The notes: a model not told the origin generated them from the sequence alone. 64,000 nt of DNA from Peribacillus sp044761985 (GCF_044761985.1 NZ_JBIWDK010000001.1:558001-622000); one strand, 5' to 3'. Counted from the first letter of the stretch, positions 53,507 through 63,255 are shown. Numbers and translations are program-made.

Positions 53507-54700
53507 TTAGGTATTTCCATGAGCGTTACCTAGCTTATTAACGGCAAATGTATAAAATGCCATCATATCTTCCCGCGAAGAAAACCCCGCTTGAGCCAAT
53601 TTTTCATTGCCCCCACCTTTACCATTGTGTGAAGAAAGCCATTCCCTAAAGAATTGTCCACAATGAATGGAGATGGTGCCATCGTGTGAAAGCAGAGCCT
53701 TTTGTTCCTGTAACGTTATAAATAGGAGAAGTGAGCTTTCTTTCCGATGTATAGCTGAAGAGAGCAGTTGTAGATCCTTCAATGTATGGTCTTCAAAAAC
53801 ATGCGCGATCAACGACCCATCTTCTCTATTTGCCAACAACGATGAAGCGAGAAACTCCATGTTTTCCAGTTTAAGCTTTTCATAAGCCATTGATAGCTTG
53901 TCGTGCTCGTTTTCCAATCTTTCCACCCTATTAAGGATATCTATACGACCTGTATTAAATTTGTATGATAACGTAGAAAGTAAGGTCAAGCTGTCGGTAT
54001 AGTCGTTTAACGCCCTTAAGCCACATTTAAAATAGAGACGTGTACTTTCTTTCTGTTTTTCCGTTTTGAGGATTTTAATAATTCCTATTTCTCCGGTTTG
54101 TTCCACGTGCGTTCCACCACAAGGATTAAATTCAATGCCCTCGATTTCTACAATTCGAATGTTTTCTGTCACCGTAGGCATTTTGACTACGGGTATGGTC
54201 TTCAATTGATCTTCAGACACAAAGTATGTAAGTAACTTACGATTCTCATAGATATACTGATTGGCGATCCGTTCCGTTTCAACTGTTTGGACATCAGTCC
54301 AGGAAGGTGTATCAATATCAATGGAGACAATGTCTTGGCCAAGATGGAAACTGACGGTATTTGCGTTGAAAAGGTCCCTACAGACGGCTGAAAGTAAATG
54401 CTGTCCGCTATGCTGCTGCATATGGTCGAAACGGCGTTCCCAATCAAGCTTGCAATGTACGAAAAGGGAAGCGGGGCTGTTTCCAACCTTATGAAGGATA
54501 TCTTCATTTTCATTTTTTGAAATTTCAAGAACTGATATACCATCTATGCTACCAATATCCCCAGGTTGACCTCCACCCTCAGGGTAAAAAGCTGTTTCAT
54601 CGAGCAGTATATAATAAAAGCCTTCTTCTTCAAAAATGTCGAGGACCTTCGCGTCCCATTCAGATACCTTGGATGATTCATAATATAGTTTCTTTGTCAT
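53507..54700 (-). CDS. Alanyl-tRNA editing protein, AlaX-L type
   Basis: 397 residues related to the editing half of alanyl-tRNA synthetase; hydrolyses Ser- or Gly-mischarged tRNA-Ala. An N-terminal beta-rich domain (FYPEGGGQPGD) is followed by the zinc-binding pair HMQQHSGQHLL and CGGTHVEQTGEIG, and a C-terminal DHHA1-like region with GGGNEKLAQAGF. This longer form includes the DHHA1 part, absent in short AlaX. Start ATG at 54700 with GGGATAGGGG. Confidence 0.88.
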   Translation of the reverse strand: MTKKLYYESSKVSEWDAKVLDIFEEEGFYYILLDETAFYPEGGGQPGDIGSIDGISVLEISKNENEDILHKVGNSPASLFVHCKLDWERRFDHMQQHSGQHLLSAVCRDLFNANTVSFHLGQDIVSIDIDTPSWTDVQTVETERIANQYIYENRKLLTYFVSEDQLKTIPVVKMPTVTENIRIVEIEGIEFNPCGGTHVEQTGEIGIIKILKTEKQKESTRLYFKCGLRALNDYTDSLTLLSTLSYKFNTGRIDILNRVERLENEHDKLSMAYEKLKLENMEFLASSLLANREDGSLIAHVFEDHTLKDLQLLSSAIHRKESSLLLFITLQEQKALLSHDGTISIHCGQFFREWLSSHNGKGGGNEKLAQAGFSSREDMMAFYTFAVNKLGNAHGNT

Positions 54701-55024
54701 AATAACCCCTATCCCATATTTATTCAGTAAATTATATCACCCCCAACCATATTAATGGAATAAGGAACCTTTATCGGATGTTACAGTAAAATATGTAGTC
54801 TTTATGACAAAGATTCAAAAAAATTCATGAGACCGTCATTATGCTATTTATAGAAAAAACCTTTTGATGTAAAATATTCCTGAAAGAATATACTTTAGAC
54901 CTAATTGAAATAAAAATATGGAATTGGGGCTCGACTATTTACAGGCTTTGTGTGAAAGTCGACTATCTTTTTTTCTATGCAATATGTTTATTTACGTAGG
55001 TTAGAAAGGGTCAAGTGATTAGAA
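54701..55024. other. 324-base region before the phosphorelay genes
   Basis: Holds promoters for the AlaX gene (left) and the diguanylate cyclase gene (right). A stem TCGACT (54931-54936) with AGTCGA (54957-54962) is followed by ATC and seven Ts: a terminator- or attenuator-like structure 60 bases before the next gene. No gene found. Confidence 0.45.
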
Positions 55025-56647
55025 TTGCACATAGTCAATATGGAAAAATACAAAAATACTCTCTATCGAAATATTAAAAAACAGCTTTCTGATTGGTTGG
55101 AATTAGATAAAACGAAGATGGTTACTACAAATGAGGTACACCGTTTTCTTCATTCTATTAAAGGGACTGCAGGCACCATAGAGTTAGGTGGTCTCATGTT
55201 AATATCTGAAAATCTGTTAGGAAAGCTCGATGAAGACAGTGATGGAGTATGGAAACAAGATGACCTTGAAAATCTACTATTTGCTTTAATTGAACATACC
55301 TATGAATATGAGCATTTTGCAGAAGTGGAGATAAAAGAGAAGCCAGCCCATGATACACAGGCCCCACTCATTCAAATCATTGATGACGATATATCGATGC
55401 TGATCTTATTAAAGGACATCCTTGAAGAAAAAGGGTGGATGGTCATAACGAGTTCTGATCCGGTTAAAGCTACAAAACAATATTTTGAGATGCAGCCAGA
55501 TTGCTTAATTCTAGATATTCAATTACCTACGAAAGATGGTTATCAAGTTCTGCAGGATATCCAATTTCATAATGAAAAATATTTCATCCCTAAAATCATG
55601 ATTAGCATTCAAAATGACAAACAATCACGAATTAAAGCATATAAAATGGGGGCGGATGATTTCATTAGTAAGCCTATAGATATTGAAGAATTTGTTGTAA
55701 AAATAGAAAGACATATTCAGCGCAAGAAAATTTTCGATCAATCCGTCCTAATTGATGAACTTACTCAAGTATATAATCGTAGGTTCTTTGAAGATGTGCT
55801 ACCGCGTTATTTTCAGGATTTCAAACGAAACGGAAATCTGTTTTCGATTAGTATCATAGATCTGGATCACTTTAAAAGAGTAAATGATACATATGGACAT
55901 GCGATGGGTGACGTCGTTTTGTTGGAGTTTGCCCAGTTTATTAAAAACAACATCCGTAGTTCCGATTTGATTTGCCGGTATGGCGGTGAAGAATTTGTCA
56001 TTATATTTCCTCAGACAGCAAATGAGGAAGCCAGGAATAAACTAACAGAATTAATAAAGATTTTCTCTACCAAAAGTTTCACTTATGAACAACAACATTT
56101 TTCTGTCTCTTTTTCTGCTGGTGTTTATACGGTACATGATGAGAGCATTACTCCTAAAGAGGCTTTTGAGGAAGCGGATAGTTCCTTGTATGAAGCAAAG
56201 CGTTTAGGGCGAGCGCGGGTGGAGAGCATTCAAAAAACTAGCATTAAAAAGAAATACCTTAATGTATCAGTGATAGATGACGATATCATTATTAGAACGA
56301 TCTTAACGAAAATATTGCAGTCGATGGATTTTCCTCTTTATGATTTACATATAGCCGTATATGAAGATGGGGATTCATTTTTGAATTCAAACCGGGCAAA
56401 CGAAAACATCGCCCATTTTTTGATACTTGATGGAGTAATGCCAACTATGGATGGCATTGACGTACTGAAGAAAGTGAAAAAGGGTAGCAATGCCGATTGT
56501 TTTACCGTTTTGATGTTAACCGGTAGAAAAAGTTCGGGGGACATTGCCACAGCATTAAAATTAGGAGCGGATGATTATGTCACAAAACCTTTTAATATTA
56601 CTGATCTTCAGGTAAGAATGGAACGTCTGATAAAAAAAATAATGTAA
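55025..56647 (+). CDS. Diguanylate cyclase with HPt and two receiver domains
   Basis: 540 residues in the order HPt (about 1-100; HSIKGTAGTIEL, His43), receiver 1 (about 115-235; LILDIQLPTKDG), GGDEF (about 240-400) and receiver 2 (about 415-540; LILDGVMPTMDG). The GGDEF active site is GGEEF and an RSSD inhibitory I-site sits five residues before it, so both synthesis of c-di-GMP and feedback control look intact. It is probably phosphorylated through the kinase encoded two genes on. TTG 55025 lacks a well-placed ribosome site; ATG 55040 is an alternative start. Confidence 0.85.
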   Translation: MHIVNMEKYKNTLYRNIKKQLSDWLELDKTKMVTTNEVHRFLHSIKGTAGTIELGGLMLISENLLGKLDEDSDGVWKQDDLENLLFALIEHTYEYEHFAEVEIKEKPAHDTQAPLIQIIDDDISMLILLKDILEEKGWMVITSSDPVKATKQYFEMQPDCLILDIQLPTKDGYQVLQDIQFHNEKYFIPKIMISIQNDKQSRIKAYKMGADDFISKPIDIEEFVVKIERHIQRKKIFDQSVLIDELTQVYNRRFFEDVLPRYFQDFKRNGNLFSISIIDLDHFKRVNDTYGHAMGDVVLLEFAQFIKNNIRSSDLICRYGGEEFVIIFPQTANEEARNKLTELIKIFSTKSFTYEQQHFSVSFSAGVYTVHDESITPKEAFEEADSSLYEAKRLGRARVESIQKTSIKKKYLNVSVIDDDIIIRTILTKILQSMDFPLYDLHIAVYEDGDSFLNSNRANENIAHFLILDGVMPTMDGIDVLKKVKKGSNADCFTVLMLTGRKSSGDIATALKLGADDYVTKPFNITDLQVRMERLIKKIM

Positions 56648-56775
56648 GCAGTAGACCATTTTTCTATTCGATAGGAAAATAAAAGAGAAAGTAGGGTTGC
56701 GGTTTCAAAGAGTCACATCCATTTGAAACGAATTGATCCTTCTATTGCAGTACTGATCGTAAGGAGAATGAAAAA

Positions 56776-57159
56776 GTGAAACGGATTTTATTAGCTGAAG
56801 ACGAAGAAATTTTGCGTATGCTTGTTGTGGATACATTAGAGGATGAAGATTACGAAGTCGATGAAGCTTCTGATGGTATTGAAGCGGTTCAATTACTTGA
56901 AAAGAATAGCTATGATCTCATCATCTTGGATTATATGATGCCAGGCTATACCGGTTTAGAAATCATTGAAAAAATCGAATCAACTGAAATTGAAAATAAA
57001 GGGAAAATCCTGATGCTATCGGCGAAAAGCCAGCAATTTGAACAAGAGAGAATTTTAGAAGCGGGAGCGGACTATTTCATGGCCAAGCCTTTTAGTCCAA
57101 TGAAGCTTTTAGAGAAAATAGAGGCCATTTTACATGAAGCTGAAACGTTATTCAAATAA
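56776..57159 (+). CDS. Stand-alone response regulator (CheY-like receiver)
   Basis: 127 residues, only a receiver domain: acidic pair AEDEE (about 8-10), phosphoacceptor Asp in LIILDYMMPG (about 52), MLSAK and AKPF with the conserved Lys. No output domain. GTG start with AAGGAG ten bases upstream. Its last 26 bases overlap the next gene's start, so it is coupled to the histidine kinase. Confidence 0.9.
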   Translation: MKRILLAEDEEILRMLVVDTLEDEDYEVDEASDGIEAVQLLEKNSYDLIILDYMMPGYTGLEIIEKIESTEIENKGKILMLSAKSQQFEQERILEAGADYFMAKPFSPMKLLEKIEAILHEAETLFK

Positions 57160-60028
57160 GAGTCTTTCTCGTCAAGTAGTCAGTCTAATGACTGCTTGTA
57201 TCATTTTATTCATAGTTGGTACAGGGATTTTATTTTATGTGTTGCAGACTGTGAATGCAGAATATATCCAGAAAAGAAATGGAATTGTTGAGAAAGAATT
57301 GTTGTTGGATGAAATTTACGAGCAATATAATAATGTCTTTTTGGATGCTAGAGGTTATATTGCATTTGGAAATGAGACATATAAAGACAAAGTTTGGAAC
57401 AGGGAAGATAAGATACGACATGATATTTCCACTTTCAAGGACCTATCAAGTTCAAAAGCCGATGAAAAAGTCCACACCAATCTCGTGAATTTTACTGATT
57501 ATTATTTTAATGCCATTAAGCCTGTTTTTTCGAATATGGAAATGGACGGGAGTAGGGATAAGGGTAAGCAAATAGAAAATGAGATCACTGCCCAAGTTGC
57601 GGATTTTCGCGACAGTGTAAGGTCGTATTCGTCTGCGCTTTCAGAAAAGCTTGATGAGAATGTGAATGCATTGGCAAAAGAACAGTCCATTTTACAAGGG
57701 ACCTTTATCGGATTCGTACTTGTTTTCTTATTGGTCTTTCAGAAAGTCGTGAGAAGCATTATTAGGAATATCGGAAAGCCTTTGGCTGATTTTTCATTTG
57801 CAGCTAATGAGATTGCAGCTGGTAGGGACGCCATCATTTCAGTAGATGAAGGCCGGGGAGATGAATTAGGGGTTTTGGCCATTGCCTTTAGAAAGATGAT
57901 TGCAAGCATTCAGGATAAAGAGCAGGAATTGATGGCTCATAATGAAGAATTGCTTGCTCAGCAAGATGAACTTCAGGCCCAGCAGAATGAATTACAAGAA
58001 ACGTTGGGGCTTATAACGAAGAATGAGAAACAACTGACTAGAAGAAATAAACTAATAAATGGTATTTCCACTTCTTTGGATAAAAATGACGTTCTTAAAA
58101 GTATTGTCTGTAATATGAGCAGTTTGATTGGAGCTGACCGTGGTATGATCACTCTAATTAATGAAGATGCATATTCTTCTTTCGGCATATCGGAATATGG
58201 AGTACAGCAATACCGAAAGAATATCAATACTGGGTTAAATGAACGCTTAATAGAAGGAAAAAAGCCATTCACTGTTAAAAGAGAGCAACATGTCAGTGAA
58301 AAGGGATACCATGAAAATACGAATTACAGTTATGATTTATTTCTTCCCGTTCTATCGGCTTTGCAAGAGGTCGACGCAATCATGGTTTTCAGCCGTTATG
58401 GGTCCGCTTATACAGAAGAAGAAATGAGTGAATGTGAAACATTGGCTAAGCAGATTTCAACTTCACTTGATAAAATCAAGCTGTACGAGCAAACGGAAGA
58501 TAATCGCCGGTTAAATCAGGATATCCTGAGCACGATACAGGAAGGCATTCAATTAATAGACCAAGATAGAAAGATTGTTCAAGTGAATCAACAATTTTGT
58601 GACCTATTCAAACCGGGGTCGGAACCAGTACATATCATCGGATCTCCATGGGAAAGATGGAGTAGTGAAATGGATAGCCGGATTGCCCAAGAAGATTTCT
58701 TGGATACCTTGGAAAAAGCATTAAAAAGAGCGGATGAAGAGGCGGACTCTGAAGAGCGCACGTTCACTTTTCACAAGAAAGAAAACAACCAAGTTCTCAA
58801 GGTATACTTTGAAATCATAAAGTATGGTGAAGAAGCTTATGGCACCATTTTGGTTTTTCGTGATATTACGAAAGAATATGAAGTGGACCAAATGAAGTCC
58901 GAGTTTGTCAGTACCGTCAGTCATGAATTGCGTACCCCGCTTGCGAGTGTTCTAGGCTTTACCGAATTAATGTTAAATAAACCGTTAAAACCGGAAAGAC
59001 AAACAAAGTATTTACAGACTATTTATAATGAGGCGAAGAGGCTCACCGCTTTAATCAATGACTTTCTGGATGTGCAACGAATGGAATCGGGTAAACAAAC
59101 ATATGAGAAGAAATATGTTGAGATTCTACCGTTGTTGCAAAAGGTCATAGAGAACCTTGAAATTAGCACATCACTCCATGATATTCGTCTTCTTGCGGAA
59201 ACTGATGATCTCGTGATTATAGGTGACCGCGCAAAAATCGAACAAGCTATCATGAATCTATTGAGTAATGCAATTAAATACTCTCCAGATGGAGGGAAAG
59301 TTCTTATTCGGGTGTACAGCAAGAAAGAAACGTTATCCATCGATATCGTGGATGAGGGGTTGGGAATCCCACAGGAATCCCTTAAACATTTGTTCCAGAA
59401 ATTTTACCGTGTGGACAATTCGGACCGCAGGCGGATAGGAGGAACGGGTTTAGGGTTATCCATCGTGGAGGAAATCGTCAAATCGCATGGTGGGCATATA
59501 TCCGTAAAATCAGAGTACGGTCGTGGAAGTACATTCACTCTTTCATTCCCTAAGATAACCCTTAAGGAAGAACGTACCCCGAATGATGGACATTCAAAAA
59601 AATTGAGCTATGATATCATGGTCATTGAAGACGATTTCAATTTAGCGGAGTTATTAAGATACGAACTGGTTGACAGCGGTTTTCAAGTCAGTTATTTCAA
59701 AAGCGGAAAGAAGGCGCTTCAGAAATTGAAGCAATCGCCTCCGGATGCCATCGTCCTTGACATTCTCCTTGAAGAGGGGGAAATGGATGGGTGGTCAATC
59801 ATGAAAGAGTTGAAAGGAAGACCGGAGTTAAAGGACATCCCCATTTTTGTATCGACTGCGCTTGATGAAAAAGAAAAAGGTTTTTCGCTTGGGGCAAAGG
59901 AATACTTGGTTAAACCTTACAAACCAAGTCAATTATCAAAGGTGATCATGCATACGTTATTAAGCAATGGAAAAAAAGGCCAGATTATGGTCCCACGTCC
60001 ATCCTGGGAAGCCGAAAGAAGCCTTTGA
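57134..60028 (+). CDS. Hybrid sensor histidine kinase
   Basis: 964 residues. TM1 about 15-37, extracellular sensor about 38-187, TM2 about 188-206, HAMP about 207-262, Gln/Glu coiled coil (LAQQDELQAQQNELQ), GAF about 306-455, PAS about 470-585, HisKA with the phosphorylated His in FVSTVSHELRTPL, ATPase with NLLSNAIKYSPDGG and GGTGLGLSIVEE, and a C-terminal receiver (about 835-950; AIVLDILLEEG). With the HPt protein upstream this makes a full phosphorelay. The extracellular ligand is unknown. Confidence 0.88.
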   Translation: MKLKRYSNKSLSRQVVSLMTACIILFIVGTGILFYVLQTVNAEYIQKRNGIVEKELLLDEIYEQYNNVFLDARGYIAFGNETYKDKVWNREDKIRHDISTFKDLSSSKADEKVHTNLVNFTDYYFNAIKPVFSNMEMDGSRDKGKQIENEITAQVADFRDSVRSYSSALSEKLDENVNALAKEQSILQGTFIGFVLVFLLVFQKVVRSIIRNIGKPLADFSFAANEIAAGRDAIISVDEGRGDELGVLAIAFRKMIASIQDKEQELMAHNEELLAQQDELQAQQNELQETLGLITKNEKQLTRRNKLINGISTSLDKNDVLKSIVCNMSSLIGADRGMITLINEDAYSSFGISEYGVQQYRKNINTGLNERLIEGKKPFTVKREQHVSEKGYHENTNYSYDLFLPVLSALQEVDAIMVFSRYGSAYTEEEMSECETLAKQISTSLDKIKLYEQTEDNRRLNQDILSTIQEGIQLIDQDRKIVQVNQQFCDLFKPGSEPVHIIGSPWERWSSEMDSRIAQEDFLDTLEKALKRADEEADSEERTFTFHKKENNQVLKVYFEIIKYGEEAYGTILVFRDITKEYEVDQMKSEFVSTVSHELRTPLASVLGFTELMLNKPLKPERQTKYLQTIYNEAKRLTALINDFLDVQRMESGKQTYEKKYVEILPLLQKVIENLEISTSLHDIRLLAETDDLVIIGDRAKIEQAIMNLLSNAIKYSPDGGKVLIRVYSKKETLSIDIVDEGLGIPQESLKHLFQKFYRVDNSDRRRIGGTGLGLSIVEEIVKSHGGHISVKSEYGRGSTFTLSFPKITLKEERTPNDGHSKKLSYDIMVIEDDFNLAELLRYELVDSGFQVSYFKSGKKALQKLKQSPPDAIVLDILLEEGEMDGWSIMKELKGRPELKDIPIFVSTALDEKEKGFSLGAKEYLVKPYKPSQLSKVIMHTLLSNGKKGQIMVPRPSWEAERSL

Positions 60029-60151
60029 AAAAATAAAAATGTTAGAATAGGTGTACAGAAAGATAAAAAAATGATAGATTCAAATATGATGGAAAAATAA
60101 ATATTTGGGTACAATTGTAGGTAAAGGTAAGTTACAGGAGGATTTTTATAC

Positions 60152-61024
60152 ATGCAAAAAATTCAGGCCGGTTTGGCTGTAGAGTTACAAGTAGAACGTA
60201 AGGCTGATTTCGGATGGTTCTTGACTGATGGTTCGGAAGATGTCTTGCTACACCATAATGAAGCGAATGAAGGTACTGAACTTGAAATTGGTGATGAAGT
60301 TACAGTATTTATCTATCATGATAAACAGGCACGGTTAACGGCTACCATGAATATTCCGGAAATACAGATTGACAAATATGGCTGGGCAGAAGTCGTCAAT
60401 GTACAAAAGAAGCTAGGCGTCTTTGTGAATATTGGGCTTTCTAAAGATATTCTTGTATCTTTAGACGACCTTCCGAACATCGATCGTTTATGGCCGGAAG
60501 TGGGGGATCGTCTCTATATTTGCCTGAAAACAGATCGGAATGATCGTTTATTCGGCAGACTTACAACGGAAGATATCATTCAAGAAATCACTGTTCCAGC
60601 TCCATTAAAAGGAGTCCGCAATACTACCGTAAAAGGGAATGTATATCGATTGCTGATGGTCGGTTCCTTCTTTGTTTCGGAGGAAGGGTATCGTTGCTTT
60701 ATTCATGAAAGTGAGAGAAAAGAAGAGCCGCGCCTAGGAGAATTTGTTGAGGGGCGTGTAATCGACAGTAAGGAAGATGGCACACTTAACGTTTCTCTAT
60801 TTCCATTCAAGCAAGATCTAATGGAAGAAGATGCTGATATCATCTATACTTATTTAATGAATCGCGGTGGAGCCATGCCATATGGTGATAAGACTCCGCC
60901 TAGTGATATCCAGTTCCATTTCGGTTTAAGTAAGGGAGCCTTCAAACGTGCTCTTGGTAAATTGATGAAAGAAGGAAAGATTTATCAAGAAGAAGGATGG
61001 ACATACTCTTCTGATCGTAAATGA
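60152..61024 (+). CDS. cvfB: CvfB-like RNA-binding protein (YitL-like)
   Basis: 290 residues, the size of CvfB in staphylococci and YitL in B. subtilis. Consecutive S1-like OB folds (about 1-65, 65-135 and 145-215; GWAEVVNVQKKLGVFVNIG, then GYRCFIHESER) end in a winged-helix domain with FHFGLSKGAFKRALGKLMK. It binds RNA and tunes virulence factor expression in S. aureus. ATG start after CAGGAGG. Confidence 0.85.
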   Translation: MQKIQAGLAVELQVERKADFGWFLTDGSEDVLLHHNEANEGTELEIGDEVTVFIYHDKQARLTATMNIPEIQIDKYGWAEVVNVQKKLGVFVNIGLSKDILVSLDDLPNIDRLWPEVGDRLYICLKTDRNDRLFGRLTTEDIIQEITVPAPLKGVRNTTVKGNVYRLLMVGSFFVSEEGYRCFIHESERKEEPRLGEFVEGRVIDSKEDGTLNVSLFPFKQDLMEEDADIIYTYLMNRGGAMPYGDKTPPSDIQFHFGLSKGAFKRALGKLMKEGKIYQEEGWTYSSDRK

Positions 61025-61025
61025 T

Positions 61026-61062
61026 AAAAAAGCAGCGGAATGAACTTCTCCGCTGCTTTTTT
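61026..61062. terminator. Bidirectional terminator between cvfB and cotJC
   Basis: AAAAAAGCAGCGGA and TCCGCTGCTTTTTT are perfect 14-base complements with a nine-base loop, between converging genes. Confidence 0.93.
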
Positions 61063-61072
61063 ATGGTTCTTA

Positions 61073-61642
61073 TTAAAAGATTTTCTTTTTCCCCTTTTCT
61101 TCTTTTAAAATCTCCACCGCTTCACGAAATCTCATGGAATGAACAATTTCCCTTTCTCTTAAAAACCTTAATGAATCGTTGATGTCCGGATCATCCGAAA
61201 TGTCAATCAACCATTGATAGGTTGCTCTGGCCTTTTCTTCTGCTGCAATATCTTCATATAAATCTGCTATGGGATCGCCCTTTGCTTGAATATACGTAGC
61301 CGTCCATGGATTTCCTGCTGCATTTTCATAGAAGAGGGCGCTGTCGTGATTAACATAGTGGTCACCAAGACCGGCCTCTAGCATTTGTTCCGGTGTGGCG
61401 TCTTTTGTAAGCTTATAAATCATCGTTGCAATCATTTCTAAATGGGCAAATTCTTCCGTTCCAATGTCGGTGAGCAATCCGATAACTTTTTCCGGAATTG
61501 TATAGCGTTGATTTAAGTATCGTAGTGCGGCAGCCAATTCACCATCAGCGCCTCCATATTGTTCTCTTAAATATTTAGCCAGTGTGGGATTACAAGTACC
61601 AACCTTTACTGGATATTGTAGCTTTTTCTCATATATCCACAT
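61073..61642 (-). CDS. cotJC: Spore coat protein CotJC (manganese catalase fold)
   Basis: 189 residues, exactly the B. subtilis length. Mn-catalase ligands are visible: GTEEFAHLEM, DIAAEEKAR and REREIVHSMRF. It sits in the inner spore coat. Last gene of cotJABC, 12 bases after CotJB, with AAGGAGAG upstream. Confidence 0.95.
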   Translation of the reverse strand: MWIYEKKLQYPVKVGTCNPTLAKYLREQYGGADGELAAALRYLNQRYTIPEKVIGLLTDIGTEEFAHLEMIATMIYKLTKDATPEQMLEAGLGDHYVNHDSALFYENAAGNPWTATYIQAKGDPIADLYEDIAAEEKARATYQWLIDISDDPDINDSLRFLREREIVHSMRFREAVEILKEEKGKKKIF

Positions 61643-61654
61643 AGATATCTCTCC

Positions 61655-61921
61655 TTAAACCTGCCATGGCCAGGGTCCTTGGCCCCATTCCCATTTATTT
61701 TCACCATCTGGACTGTTTCCAAATTGAAACAATGGGCCGTATTTAGGTTCAAATGCTGCCTTCAATTTGGTTGAGTATTGTTGAAATTGGTTGAATTGTT
61801 GTAAAGCTTGCTGATCATGGGGATGTGTATCCAAATACAGAGTCAGCTCGACTAACACGAAATCGGCAGCTTGTATTTGGCCGAGTAACTGGTAATATTC
61901 ATCATCCAGTTTCCTATTCAT
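61655..61921 (-). CDS. cotJB: Spore coat protein CotJB
   Basis: 88 residues, the CotJB length, with YLDTHPHDQQAL and a C terminus rich in Trp, Gly and Pro. It is two bases past the cotJA stop, with AAAGGGAG at the end of cotJA, so translation is coupled. Confidence 0.92.
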   Translation of the reverse strand: MNRKLDDEYYQLLGQIQAADFVLVELTLYLDTHPHDQQALQQFNQFQQYSTKLKAAFEPKYGPLFQFGNSPDGENKWEWGQGPWPWQV

Positions 61922-61923
61922 TA

Positions 61924-62157
61924 CTATTTCTCCCTTTCACGATATGGATTATCATAAAAATCGTAGAAAAATTTCCAAAGCGTACCATACCTCAAAGCTT
62001 CTTCTGGAGAAAATTGTTCCAGGTTAGGCGGCTGAAAATTAATATACAAATTCGGAGGCGTACGGTAATACTTTCTTCCGATTGGTGGACATGGATCGAA
62101 TTTGCTATGAAAAGGCTTATAGGACTTGATTAAGGTAAAAGTCTTTTCACTTGCCAA
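61924..62157 (-). CDS. cotJA: Spore coat protein CotJA
   Basis: 77 residues with the CotJA core FDPCPPIGRKYYRTPPNLYI and EQFSPEEALRYGTLW. An ATG at 62190 lies before a perfect GAAAGGAGGGG site, so the true start is TTG 62157, five bases after that site. First gene of the operon. Confidence 0.92.
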   Translation of the reverse strand: MASEKTFTLIKSYKPFHSKFDPCPPIGRKYYRTPPNLYINFQPPNLEQFSPEEALRYGTLWKFFYDFYDNPYREREK

Positions 62158-62193
62158 GGAAACCCCTCCTTTCAATATAAGGTCAGCCATTAA

Positions 62194-62221
62194 TAATTAT
62201 GCTGTTGTTAATAAAATATGC
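62194..62221 (-). promoter_or_regulatory. Sigma-E promoter of cotJABC
   Basis: On the - strand GCATATT (-35, fits KMATATT), 13 bases, then CATAATTA (-10, similar to CATACANT). cotJ is sigma-E dependent in B. subtilis, so mother-cell expression during sporulation is expected. Confidence 0.6.
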
Positions 62222-62285
62222 CTAATGAAAAACGGCCAAAAGGTAGGACAGACTCTACTTGGAATCGTTTTTGTATTTTTGGGCT

Positions 62286-62302
62286 TGTTATCCTCTTGTT
62301 AT
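62286..62302 (+). promoter_or_regulatory. WalR-type box before the LysM-3D gene
   Basis: TGTTAT-CCTCT-TGTTAT fits TGTWAH-N5-TGTWAH at every position, the WalR binding pattern. In B. subtilis the similar gene yocH is a WalRK target. It lies 113 bases before the start, near a TTGACA at 62316-62321. Confidence 0.65.
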
Positions 62303-62414
62303 CTTTCTGTGATGTTTGACATCTATTCTTCATCTGTTTGTTCTTTGTATAGGAACAATCTGTGATAGTATTTAGAACATAGCTTTTGAAAGAGTTCACA
62401 AGGAGGTACGATAT

Positions 62415-63221
62415 ATGAAAAAATCAATTTTATCGTTAACGGCCGTGGTGGCCATATCAGGAGCATTTACAATACCGGTTCAAGCTGAGGAAGTTACAGT
62501 CAAAAATGGTGACACACTATGGGGATTATCTCAATCACATAAAGTTTCAGTAGAAGATATTAAATCATGGAATCAATTAACGTCAGATTATATATATGTG
62601 GGAGACTCTTTACATATTTCTCAAGAAGAGCAATATACCGTAAAGGCTGGAGACACATTATCGAAAATAGCGAATAAATATCATGTTTCGATTAAGGACC
62701 TTAAATCATGGAATAATTTAAATACAGATACAATTCATCCAAAACAGGCCCTAGTTATTAAACCAGCGGCAAATAAGGTGGAGGCAGCAAGTACAGGTCC
62801 AGATAATAAGGCAGAGCAAGCTGCACCAGCACAAGAGACTGCACCAGTACAAAAAACTGCACCTACACAACCTGAAAAAACAGAAAAAGAGAATAATGTA
62901 TCGCAAAATGAATCAAATCAAGACAATGTAGCAAAAGAAATGACTGTAAGGGCAACAGCCTATACAGCAGATTGCCAAGGATGTAGCGGCGTCACAGCGA
63001 CAGGGGTGGATTTGAAAGCAAATCCAAATCAAAAAGTCATTTCCGTTGATCCATCTGTCATACCGCTAGGAACAAAAGTATATGTAGAAGGCTACGGTTA
63101 TGCAACGGCAGCTGATACAGGTAGTGCGATTAAAGGAAATAAGGTCGATATTTTCATTCCAAATAAAGAAGATGCTCTAAACTGGGGCGTCAAAAACGTT
63201 AATCTAAAAATCCTTAATTAA
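62415..63221 (+). CDS. LysM-3D cell-wall protein (YocH-like)
   Basis: 268 residues. Signal peptide ends about PVQA (24). Two LysM repeats (about 27-69 and 72-115; VKNGDTLWGLSQSHKVS and VKAGDTLSKIANKYHVS) bind peptidoglycan, then an Ala/Pro/Thr/Gln linker (about 120-175). The C-terminal 3D domain (about 178-268) has AYTADCQG, IPLGTKVYV and DTGSAIKGNKVDIF with its three conserved Asp. Domain order and length match B. subtilis YocH, a muropeptide-releasing hydrolase. Strong AGGAGG site. Confidence 0.9.
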   Translation: MKKSILSLTAVVAISGAFTIPVQAEEVTVKNGDTLWGLSQSHKVSVEDIKSWNQLTSDYIYVGDSLHISQEEQYTVKAGDTLSKIANKYHVSIKDLKSWNNLNTDTIHPKQALVIKPAANKVEAASTGPDNKAEQAAPAQETAPVQKTAPTQPEKTEKENNVSQNESNQDNVAKEMTVRATAYTADCQGCSGVTATGVDLKANPNQKVISVDPSVIPLGTKVYVEGYGYATAADTGSAIKGNKVDIFIPNKEDALNWGVKNVNLKILN

Positions 63222-63255
63222 GAACTGACAATTGCTCTATATGAAAGAAGGAATG

